DNA from: Muribaculaceae bacterium
GTDB taxonomy: Bacteria > Bacteroidota > Bacteroidia > Bacteroidales > Muribaculaceae
Length of the DNA stretch: 30,522 nucleotides
Direction of reading: 5' to 3'
Assembly: GCA_020026215.1 (NCBI GenBank)
Contig: JAHHQT010000015.1
Coordinates: 1-30,522, forward strand
The notes beneath the pieces were generated by a model. It made no database searches. It saw nothing but the letters and a program-made list of their open reading frames with translations, and had not been told where the DNA came from. Below are positions 24,595-30,522 of this stretch, piece by piece (the first letter of the stretch is position 1; the number at the start of each line of letters is the position of its first letter). Position numbers and translations under genes: made by a program.

Positions 24595-25137
24595 TTATTT
24601 GAAATAATGTTCAATTTTTTTTACAGCATGATGAAACGATGCTTTTAAAGCTCCTACTGAAGTGCCTAAAATATCAGAAATTTCTTCGTATTTCAAGTCA
24701 TCAAAATAGTGCATATTGAATATCAAGCGCTGTTTTTCAGGGAGTTTGCTGATGGCGCGTTGCAATTCTACCTGCAATTCGTCGCCGTCAAACCATTCGT
24801 CGCTTTCCAATGTCTCACAAAGGAAAGAATTGTCATCATCAATAGACAAATTGTTGCGTTGTTTTTCATTATTGATGAATGTGATGGATTCATTGATGGC
24901 AATTTTGTAGAGCCAGGTGGAAAGTTTTGCTTCACCTCTGAAATTTTCGATATTCAACCATGCTTTCAAAAAGGTATTTTGAAGAATGTCGTTTGCATCA
25001 TCATGGCTGATAACCATCTTTCTAATATGCCAGTAAAGGGGTTCGCTGAATACGTTGATAACCTCGTCAAATGCTTTTCTGCATTCGCGAGGGTTGCGTA
25101 AGCGAGCTACTAGTCTTTCTTCATCTTCTTGATACAT
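24595..25137 (-). CDS. ECF-type RNA polymerase sigma factor (sigma-70 family)
   Basis: This 180-residue sigma factor has the two expected domains. Sigma-2 (about 20-90) includes the core-binding and -10 recognition stretch DDANDILQNTFLKAWLNIE and the LSTWLYKIAINESI block. Sigma-4 (about 125-178) has LPEKQRLIFNMHYFDDLKYEEISDIL and the recognition helix GTSVGALKASFHHAVKKI. An acidic linker (SIDDDNSFLCETLESDEWFDGDE) joins them. It heads an operon with a membrane anti-sigma-like protein and a Spy-like protein, which suggests response to envelope stress. The promoter upstream looks like the housekeeping Bacteroidetes type rather than a special ECF promoter. Confidence 0.93.
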   Translation of the reverse strand: MYQEDEERLVARLRNPRECRKAFDEVINVFSEPLYWHIRKMVISHDDANDILQNTFLKAWLNIENFRGEAKLSTWLYKIAINESITFINNEKQRNNLSIDDDNSFLCETLESDEWFDGDELQVELQRAISKLPEKQRLIFNMHYFDDLKYEEISDILGTSVGALKASFHHAVKKIEHYFK

Positions 25138-25163
25138 GATTTGCCGTTGATGTATTTACTTTG

Positions 25164-25193
25164 TAAATTTAGTTAAATCTTTTTATATGACAA
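25164..25193 (-). promoter_or_regulatory. Promoter of the ECF sigma operon
   Basis: On the - strand TTG (RC of 25,191-25,193), a 19-base spacer and TAAATTTA (RC of 25,164-25,171, one mismatch to TAnnTTTG) have the Bacteroidetes housekeeping spacing. The expected leader is about 20 bases to the ATG at 25,137. Confidence 0.45.
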
Positions 25194-25461
25194 TATAAAG
25201 TTGCTCAGTTATATGATTTTTTAAGAATTAATTGTTAAAAGGTTAATTTGAAAGTTGGCATATTCGCATAAGTTTGAATATATTAATGAATTTAAAGAAA
25301 ATATTGCGATTTATCGTTCTTTTGTATATTCCTATTTCGAACAAATCGTATTTTTGAGGGTGTTTTCCCATCCCATTTTTGTCCCTTTCCAAAAGAGAGG
25401 AGGAACAACAGTAATAATAGCAAATAATATCCTATATTTGCTAAAAAATATAAAATCTAAG
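25194..25461. promoter_or_regulatory. Divergent intergenic region with promoter of the 5'-nucleotidase gene
   Basis: The 324-base gap between divergent genes holds the sigma promoter on the left and, on the right, TATATTTG at 25,433-25,440, an exact -7 match 21 bases before the ATG at 25,462. GCAAATA at 25,420-25,426 and TATTTGC at 25,435-25,441 form an inverted repeat that includes this -7 box. The frame of the nucleotidase stays open back to 25,255 but has no good start there. Confidence 0.4.
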
Positions 25462-26910
25462 ATGAAAAATATCCATAAACAGATATTGCGATTCGTTGCA
25501 GTAGCCGTAATTTCGACTCTTTGGTCATGTTCTGCACAGAAAATAGCCAGTTCCCAACCTCAAGTAATTGGAGACCGTGATGTCACCATTTTTGCCGTCA
25601 ATGACCTGCATGCGGCGCTTGAATGTTTTCCTCGATTAGCCTTTATGGCGGATAGTTTGCGCAATATCTATCCGGAATTGTTGGTTGTTTCGGCAGGGGA
25701 TAACCAAACAGGGAATCCTTTGAGTGACCAATATGACCCGAAAGGATTGCCTGTCATTCAGTTGATGAATGCTGTTGACTTCGATTTGTCGGCTGTAGGG
25801 AATCACGAATTTGACAGTGGAGCTGAAGGCTTTGCCTATTTGGAAGACCAGGCAGATTTCGATTTCTTGTGTGCCAATTTGCAGACTCCCAAAGAATTGG
25901 ATTTTGATATTGAGCCTTATAAAATTTTCAATCTTTCCAACGGCTTGAAAGTGGGAATCGTTTCCTTGTTGCAAGTCAATAATAAGGGAATTCCTGATTG
26001 TCATCCCAAATATGCAAAAGAGTTCAAGTTCTTGGACCCGTTCAAGACTGCGCAGCAATATGTCGGAATGAAGGATAGTTGTGATGTGGTTATGTTTGTC
26101 AATCACTTGGGAGTGGAAGGGGACTATCCTTTGTGCGAACAATTGCCGAAAGGCTCGGTTGATGTGATTATTGGCGGTCACTCACATACTAAAATTGCTG
26201 AGGAAGAATTCCATAATGGAATCCTATATACCCAAGCAGAGAAAAAATTGAAATATGGAACTTTGGTACAAATTAAAGTAGCTCCCGACGGTACGGTCAA
26301 ATCTGGAATGAAACTGATGACTGTCGGCTCAAAGGGCAATGAAAAGAAAGAAGTTCGCGACATATTAAACAAAATCAAGAGAGAGCAGTCTGCATTGATG
26401 GAACCTTTGGCCAAGCTCGAAGCTCCGTTCACTTCAAAAGACCAATTAGGGTATTTGATGGCAGATGCCTTGTTCAGCCTTGCGCCAGTGGATATGTCGT
26501 TCATCAATCGTGGGGGGGTCCGCATCGAAGAATTGTTGACAGATCAAATTACCACTAACGATGTTTACGAAATGGACCCATTCGGTAACGAACTGGTACT
26601 GATAGACCTTACGGGAAATGAAATCTATGATTTCTACAAAGGTGCTTTCTATGCCGATGATTATAAATTGATTTATTCAGCCGGCCTGACTTCAAAATAT
26701 GATATTAACGGCAAACAATTGGTCGGTTTGGAATTGTTCTTGCCTGATGGTACACCGTTGGACAGAAGCAAGACCTACAAAGTGTCTATGAGTACCTATC
26801 TATTGTCAGCCACCAAATTTGAACACCGAGACCCGGGCAACAAGTTGTACTTTGTGATAGCAGACGGAATGCAACAAGTTGTACTTTGTGATAGCAGACG
26901 GAATGGTTGA
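25462..26910 (+). CDS. 5'-nucleotidase-family metallophosphoesterase lipoprotein, C-terminus altered by a 34-bp duplication
   Basis: This exported two-domain enzyme hydrolyses nucleotides or related phosphoesters in the periplasm. ATG 25,462 gives a lipoprotein signal with Cys23 after TLWS. The metallophosphoesterase domain (about 40-290) carries the metal ligands in NDLHA (D48, H50), AGDNQ (D80, N81), GNHEFD (N114, H115), VNHLG (H215) and GGHSHT (H240, H242). The C-terminal nucleotidase domain (about 325-470) has YLMADALF, INRGGVR and DPFGNELVLIDLTG. After M470 the frame runs into a second copy of a 34-base repeat and ends with 12 foreign residues (QQVVLCDSRRNG). With one repeat copy the protein would read on through 24 further residues (starting VDYLRNLK) to TAA 26,978-26,980, giving 494 residues instead of 482. 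Both domains are otherwise intact, so activity may survive. Confidence 0.88.
   Translation: MKNIHKQILRFVAVAVISTLWSCSAQKIASSQPQVIGDRDVTIFAVNDLHAALECFPRLAFMADSLRNIYPELLVVSAGDNQTGNPLSDQYDPKGLPVIQLMNAVDFDLSAVGNHEFDSGAEGFAYLEDQADFDFLCANLQTPKELDFDIEPYKIFNLSNGLKVGIVSLLQVNNKGIPDCHPKYAKEFKFLDPFKTAQQYVGMKDSCDVVMFVNHLGVEGDYPLCEQLPKGSVDVIIGGHSHTKIAEEEFHNGILYTQAEKKLKYGTLVQIKVAPDGTVKSGMKLMTVGSKGNEKKEVRDILNKIKREQSALMEPLAKLEAPFTSKDQLGYLMADALFSLAPVDMSFINRGGVRIEELLTDQITTNDVYEMDPFGNELVLIDLTGNEIYDFYKGAFYADDYKLIYSAGLTSKYDINGKQLVGLELFLPDGTPLDRSKTYKVSMSTYLLSATKFEHRDPGNKLYFVIADGMQQVVLCDSRRNG
26837..26904 (+). repeat. Perfect 34-bp tandem duplication causing a frameshift
   Basis: 26,837-26,870 and 26,871-26,904 are identical over 34 bases and directly adjacent; the match continues one base further (G26,905). 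As 34 is not a multiple of three, the second copy shifts the nucleotidase frame by one base. Confidence 0.97.
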
Positions 26911-26980
26911 TTATCTTCGCAATTTGAAGGCCGTAAAGAGCTATCAGAATGAAAAACGAGTAATCGTCAACAGACATTAA
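26906..26980 (+). pseudogene. Orphaned original C-terminus of the 5'-nucleotidase-family protein
   Basis: In the frame displaced by the 34-bp duplication, 24 codons (VDYLRNLKAVKSYQNEKRVI then VNRH) run to TAA at 26,978-26,980. They join in frame to residue M470 if one repeat copy is removed. The pattern VDYL-helix-Val ending is a normal finish for this family. Confidence 0.85.
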
Positions 26981-27004
26981 AATAAAACTAAATAAGACAA
27001 TAAA

Positions 27005-27033
27005 AAAGGGTGACTATCTGATAGTCACCCTTT
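27005..27033. terminator. Bidirectional intrinsic terminator
   Basis: A perfect 13-bp stem (AAAGGGTGACTAT at 27,005-27,017 with ATAGTCACCCTTT at 27,021-27,033) with a 3-base loop and A-rich left flank. It lies between the convergent nucleotidase gene and the lipoprotein gene. It starts 25 bases after the original stop (26,980), which supports that stop as the ancestral one. Confidence 0.88.
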
Positions 27034-27061
27034 CTCAAAATTATTAATAACTAATTACATT

Positions 27062-27946
27062 TTAATTCTTTGGATCTTCCTTTTTCGGATAGACACTTCC
27101 TTGTGCTTCAACAGCGTAGGTTGAACCTTTGACCGGACAAGTGAATCTTACAGTCATTTCTGAACCATTGCCATAAACATTCATAGTGAAGTTTTGGAAT
27201 GTGAATTGAGGGAATGGAGTGTCGTTCACACTTGGAACTGCTTTTTCAGCGAAGATGCGCAATCCGTTTGGAGTGAATGTGAAAGGAACTTCTGTAAGTG
27301 TCATATCCATTTGAGGCATACCTTCAGCAAATTTAGCGTTGATGATGCGAACGTTTGCTGATGTTGGGTTATATGTCAATTCGAATTGAGTCAATGAAGT
27401 TTTGAATTCCGGCATTTTACCGTTTTGGTCTGTAACTTTTGTTTCAGGGCAGTGGAACAATGGTTGGTGAGTGTAAGCAACCACTTCAGTTACGTTGTTG
27501 ATGATGTAAGAGAATTCGTAAATTTTCAATTCTTCAAGTTTACCGCCTACGTTTTTATAATATACCCAGATTTTACCTTTAAAGTCTGTGATGATATATC
27601 TTCCTGATTCTGTGCCGTTAACTTTAGGTTTTACTTGGTCAACTGCAATTGTATAACCGCCTTCAGCAGACATTTTGAATGGAAGTTTACCCAAGTTCAA
27701 TACTACAGCATCGCCATCTTCTTCGTATGCACTGTTGATTTCAAGTTCGATTGTGCTTTTAGTGAAATCAAGTGCCATTTTGTAGCTGGCAGCCTTGAAT
27801 TGAGCATCTGTAGGGTTGCCGACTTTGTTGATTTTGTTGAATCCGATGAAAGAGTCATTGGCAATTACACTGCCTGATTCATTGTCAAGGCAAGAAGTCA
27901 AAGACAATGTGAAAATCAGGGATAAAAGTAAAAATAGTTTTTTCAT
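27062..27946 (-). CDS. Lipoprotein with two similar halves, partner of a TonB-dependent receptor
   Basis: This 294-residue lipoprotein has a textbook lipobox (LTSC, Cys19). I do not recognise the family. The mature part seems to consist of two related beta-rich halves: VVLNLGKLPFKMSAEGGYTI with QVKPKVNGT in the first (about residues 80-115) resembles MDMTLTEVPFTFTPNGLRIF with AVPSVNDT in the second (about 212-245). Each is followed by an Ile/Phe-rich segment (IITDFKGKIWVYY; FTFQNFTMNVYG). It lies 18 bases downstream of the receptor gene with no terminator between, so it is probably a surface-exposed or periplasmic substrate-capturing partner, as in other Bacteroidetes receptor/lipoprotein pairs. 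The substrate is unknown. Confidence 0.7.
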   Translation of the reverse strand: MKKLFLLLSLIFTLSLTSCLDNESGSVIANDSFIGFNKINKVGNPTDAQFKAASYKMALDFTKSTIELEINSAYEEDGDAVVLNLGKLPFKMSAEGGYTIAVDQVKPKVNGTESGRYIITDFKGKIWVYYKNVGGKLEELKIYEFSYIINNVTEVVAYTHQPLFHCPETKVTDQNGKMPEFKTSLTQFELTYNPTSANVRIINAKFAEGMPQMDMTLTEVPFTFTPNGLRIFAEKAVPSVNDTPFPQFTFQNFTMNVYGNGSEMTVRFTCPVKGSTYAVEAQGSVYPKKEDPKN

Positions 27947-27964
27947 TTTTATTAAAATTATTTT

Positions 27965-30205
27965 TTAAATGTTTATTCTTAAAGTAGCTCCAAATTGGAA
28001 AGGTTTTCCGCGTTGTAGGAACTTATGCTGTATTGAAACGAAATAGAACGTAGAATACTGCGTGCCTGTAATATTTTTTGCCCAAAGAGTAAGATTGTAA
28101 TTCTTACCTGTTGCCTTTACAGAACCGTTGAGAAGGGCATAAAATTTTTGTGCATCTTCGTTGCTTTCGTTCCAATAAATTTTACCTGCGCCATTGGTTT
28201 CTCCGGTTACAGTGATGTAGCGAAGAAATTCTTTTCCAATTTTAAAGGAATAAGAAGCGGATGCAAAGATAGTGTTTTGTGGTGCGTATGGCAAAAATTT
28301 GCCAGAATAATCCTTTTTGCCGTTGTTGAATTCCAAAAATTTGGCATTGGTATAGCCGTATCCTGCTCTCAACAACAAACGGTTGACAGGAGAGCTTGTT
28401 ACAGAGAACTCTATACCTGTACTTCTGGTCTTTCCTGCATTTGCCATGATTCTTCCTGTGGTTGTTCCGTCAGGGAAAATGGTGAGTTGCTGGTCACGGC
28501 AATCGATGTAGAATGCCGCAAAATCGGTACTTAGTCGGCCGTCGAAGAATTTGAACTTTCCTCCGATTTCGTAATTCCAGCTTTTTTCAGGCTTATATCC
28601 CACTACGTCGTCAATTTCATATTTTTTACCAATACCCATATATCCCATCAATTCTTGTTGCAATACATCGGAGAACATTTGAGTATTGAATCCACCTGCC
28701 TTGAATCCGCGAGAAACACTTGCGTAGAAGTTGATGTTTTTGTGCGAAGGTAAGGTATAGATGATGGATAGTTTCGGCGATAATTCTGTGAATGAACGTT
28801 TCAAATCTCCGCGGGAGTGAATTTCGACTTTGTCGTGTTTATGTACATTTTCAGGTGATACATGGTCTTTGTAAATTGTGTAACTGGTACTGCAATCACT
28901 GGCATAGTTCAATTTTGCCACTTCATAGTCGAAACGCACGCCCCCGATGATGGTGAAACCTGCAATTTCTTTCGACAATTCAGTATAAGCCGAGATATTA
29001 TAGTTCGGCAATTTGAATTCCGAGCCCAAAAGAAAACTGTTGGTGTCCCATTTCAACGGATATTCAGGGTTGAACTGGTTCCAGCTGTGTTCAATCAGAT
29101 TTTCAATGCCATATTCTTTCAAAGTAACAGGAGCCGTGGTGTTATTGTTGCGGTAGTAGCCGAACACTCCGGCAATCCAGTTGACTTTTGAGGGCTTGTT
29201 GTTCTTCGCTATGATTTCACCTGTAACAGCATGTTCGTCCTTCTTTTGGGTAATCGCAAAATAGGATACCGGAAGAAAGTCATTGTCCAAGGTCATATTG
29301 TCGGAAATGAACTGATAGCTTGCAATACCTGTGATAGAAACGTTGGAGCTGTTCCATTTGGCTGTCAAGCCGTCGATGAACGAACTGCGACGATAAAAGC
29401 AAGGATCGTTATAGGCAATGCGGCCAGTCTTGGCAAATTCGTAGGCATAGCCGTTTTGTTCTCCCCAAGTATAGTTGGCCGCATTTTCAATCACCAAATT
29501 TTCATTGGGTTTCCAGCTGAGTTTCAATGATGCACGGACGGCATCTTCCTGTCCGCAGTCTTCGTTGGTAAATCCGTTTTTGAAAAAACCGTCGGTATGC
29601 GAATAGCTGACATTACCGCCAATGCCGAACTTGTCGTTAATCATGTGATAGTGCGATGCTCCCGCACGCATGGTGTTCTTTTTGCCGTATTCCACGATGA
29701 AACGTGAGCCCTCGTAGGTGAGAGGTGAGAGGGTTTGGATATTAATCAAACCTGCCATCGTGTTGCGTCCGAATAATGAACTTTGCGGGCCTTTGATGAA
29801 TTCCATACCTGCAATGTCAATCATGTCGAAGTCGTAATTGTCTTTATTTAATATAGGTATGTTGTCCACGTTCATTCCAACCGAAGGCTGGTCGATACGC
29901 GCACCGATACCACGAACATAAATCGTTGATGTGATGCGAGATCCGTAGTCGGGCATAAAGAAGTTAGGGGACAACAAACTTGCACTCTTAGCATTCGAAA
30001 TGTTAAGGCGTTCAGTGTCTAAACGAGATATTTCGGTCAGTGATTTCGCCAAGTCCTCGTTGTCGGATGACTTCTTGATGGCAGACACCGAAATTTCTGA
30101 AAGATCTTTATTGTGAACCGCGTTGGATATTTCTTTTGCTTCTAAAGAAGCCGTTGAAATACAGAAGGATAGAAATAAAACTTTCAGAATATTAGTATTT
30201 TGCAT
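27965..30205 (-). CDS. TonB-dependent outer membrane receptor
   Basis: This 746-residue receptor has a signal peptide ending near LEAKEIS and a TonB-box-like LSEISVSAIK. Its plug domain (about 50-165) contains STIYVRGIGARIDQPSVGM, FIKGPQSSLFGRNTMAGLIN and LINIQTLSP, and it ends in a 22-strand-type barrel finishing FQFGATLRINI with a terminal hydrophobic residue. It lacks the carboxypeptidase-like N-terminal extension of SusC-type receptors. The plug wording (GPQSSLFGRNTMAGLINI) is like FyuA-type siderophore or iron-complex receptors, but that similarity cannot fix the substrate. No cobalamin or TPP riboswitch was seen upstream. It forms an operon with the following lipoprotein, behind a promoter with repeated operator-like half-sites. 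Confidence 0.9.
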   Translation of the reverse strand: MQNTNILKVLFLSFCISTASLEAKEISNAVHNKDLSEISVSAIKKSSDNEDLAKSLTEISRLDTERLNISNAKSASLLSPNFFMPDYGSRITSTIYVRGIGARIDQPSVGMNVDNIPILNKDNYDFDMIDIAGMEFIKGPQSSLFGRNTMAGLINIQTLSPLTYEGSRFIVEYGKKNTMRAGASHYHMINDKFGIGGNVSYSHTDGFFKNGFTNEDCGQEDAVRASLKLSWKPNENLVIENAANYTWGEQNGYAYEFAKTGRIAYNDPCFYRRSSFIDGLTAKWNSSNVSITGIASYQFISDNMTLDNDFLPVSYFAITQKKDEHAVTGEIIAKNNKPSKVNWIAGVFGYYRNNNTTAPVTLKEYGIENLIEHSWNQFNPEYPLKWDTNSFLLGSEFKLPNYNISAYTELSKEIAGFTIIGGVRFDYEVAKLNYASDCSTSYTIYKDHVSPENVHKHDKVEIHSRGDLKRSFTELSPKLSIIYTLPSHKNINFYASVSRGFKAGGFNTQMFSDVLQQELMGYMGIGKKYEIDDVVGYKPEKSWNYEIGGKFKFFDGRLSTDFAAFYIDCRDQQLTIFPDGTTTGRIMANAGKTRSTGIEFSVTSSPVNRLLLRAGYGYTNAKFLEFNNGKKDYSGKFLPYAPQNTIFASASYSFKIGKEFLRYITVTGETNGAGKIYWNESNEDAQKFYALLNGSVKATGKNYNLTLWAKNITGTQYSTFYFVSIQHKFLQRGKPFQFGATLRINI

Positions 30206-30225
30206 TTTAATGATAATTTACGATG

Positions 30226-30256
30226 CAAAGTAATAAAGAAAGGCTTTTTGTTTCAA
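30226..30256 (-). promoter_or_regulatory. Promoter of the TonB receptor/lipoprotein operon
   Basis: On the - strand TTG (RC of 30,254-30,256), a 20-base spacer and TTACTTTG (RC of 30,226-30,233, one mismatch to TAnnTTTG). The predicted leader is short, about 10-15 bases before the ATG at 30,205. Confidence 0.45.
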
Positions 30257-30294
30257 TCACTACTTATAGTGATTTTTCCAAATTAGTAGTGATT
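30255..30294. promoter_or_regulatory. Cluster of three TAGTGATT half-sites abutting the receptor promoter
   Basis: AATCACTA at 30,255-30,262 and TAGTGATT at 30,267-30,274 form a perfect 8-bp palindrome with spacer CTTA. A third copy at 30,287-30,294, extended to AGTAGTGATT (30,285-30,294), forms a perfect 10-bp inverted repeat with AATCACTACT at 30,255-30,264. The first site overlaps the -33 element by two bases. Confidence 0.5.
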
Positions 30295-30522
30295 TTTTTA
30301 ATGATATGAAATTTTTGTAAGTAAAAAATAAACAATTGGTAGGCTATTTTCATGGAAAAGTTGGGTGTTTACTCTGAAAGATTTGCTATATTTGCACAGC
30401 AAAAATGTGAAAATTATGCTGTTAGGCGTTATGAAAGGGTGTAAGTAGTTGATAATCGATTATTTATATTCTAATATTGCCTTTTTATATACATGAACAA
30501 ACTAAACTAAAAGTTAATATAT
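30295..30522 (+). promoter_or_regulatory. Divergent promoter and leader of a gene beyond the right edge
   Basis: TTG at 30,361-30,363, a 23-base spacer and TATATTTG at 30,387-30,394 (an exact -7 match, followed by C) form a + strand promoter. Transcription would start near 30,400. The remaining 120 bases look like a leader with no stop-free frame of note; only an 11-codon ORF (30,416-30,448) is present. The coding region probably starts just past the window. Confidence 0.5.

Noticed and set aside
25420..25441. Treating GCAAATA...TATTTGC before the nucleotidase as the same operator as GCAAATTT...AAATTTGC at 214-233
   Set aside because: The spacing differs (10 versus 8 bases between GCAAAT and ATTTGC), and the right arm is part of the general -7 consensus, so similarity may be accidental.
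25255..25461. Open extension of the nucleotidase frame upstream of 25,462
   Set aside because: It starts with TTG, encodes no recognisable domain, runs through the promoter region, and would bury the lipoprotein signal peptide.
30416..30448. 11-codon ORF in the right-edge leader as a leader peptide
   Set aside because: It is too short to support, with no run of regulatory codons and no visible attenuator inside the window.
1..30522. CRISPR array, tRNA, rRNA, insertion sequence or prophage genes
   Set aside because: I found no regularly spaced repeats, tRNA-like cloverleaf, transposase or integrase motifs, or terminal inverted repeats flanking genes.

Overview
The window looks like chromosomal DNA from a Bacteroidetes bacterium, most likely order Bacteroidales. 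Several start sites are preceded by the Bacteroidetes-type -7 box (TAnnTTTG, often exactly TAACTTTG), and Shine-Dalgarno sequences are mostly absent. One secreted protein ends in a type IX secretion (T9SS) sorting domain. A TonB-dependent receptor is paired with a lipoprotein, and there are a Bacteroidetes-style ECF sigma/anti-sigma pair and a secreted PepC-type peptidase. I cannot resolve genus. I see no rRNA, tRNA, insertion sequence, integrase or CRISPR array. This is ordinary, well-ordered chromosome with strong intrinsic terminators at most operon ends.

Left part (1-6,240, + strand): the tail of a probable Hsp15-like S4 RNA-binding protein, then a four-gene metal-efflux operon. The operon encodes a small His/Cys-rich exported protein, a lipoprotein RND adaptor, a CzcA/CusA-type RND pump and a TolC-like outer membrane channel. 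A palindrome sits on its promoter. The operon converges on rlmN plus a T9SS-exported endonuclease I (6,241-9,742, - strand) at a shared bidirectional terminator. Next on the - strand is a choloylglycine-hydrolase-family enzyme (9,990-11,084) with its own promoter and terminator. A 667-base AT-rich spacer follows.

Middle (11,752-16,476): tdk, a GtrA-family membrane protein and a DUF456 membrane protein form a + strand operon. It converges on a YitT-family membrane protein. Then comes a tightly overlapping - strand trio: two tandem FdtA/QdtA-like cupin ketoisomerases and a DegT-type sugar aminotransferase. Together these would convert a nucleotide-linked 4-keto-6-deoxyhexose to a 3-amino-3,6-dideoxyhexose for surface glycans.

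Right-centre (16,617-25,137, - strand, read right to left): ECF sigma factor, one-pass anti-sigma-like protein, LTxxQ (Spy/CpxP-like) periplasmic protein, a terminator, a 1,848-residue alpha-2-macroglobulin-like protein without a thioester, and a periplasmic PepC/bleomycin-hydrolase-type cysteine peptidase. This reads as an envelope-stress and proteolysis locus.

Right end: a 5'-nucleotidase-family lipoprotein (+) whose last codons are disrupted by a perfect 34-bp tandem duplication, then a TonB-dependent receptor and partner lipoprotein operon (-) behind a promoter flanked by repeated TAGTGATT half-sites. A divergent promoter fires off the right edge. The most distinctive observations are the 34-bp duplication, the terminator directly in front of the macroglobulin gene, the twin cupins with unequal active sites, and the operator-like repeats.
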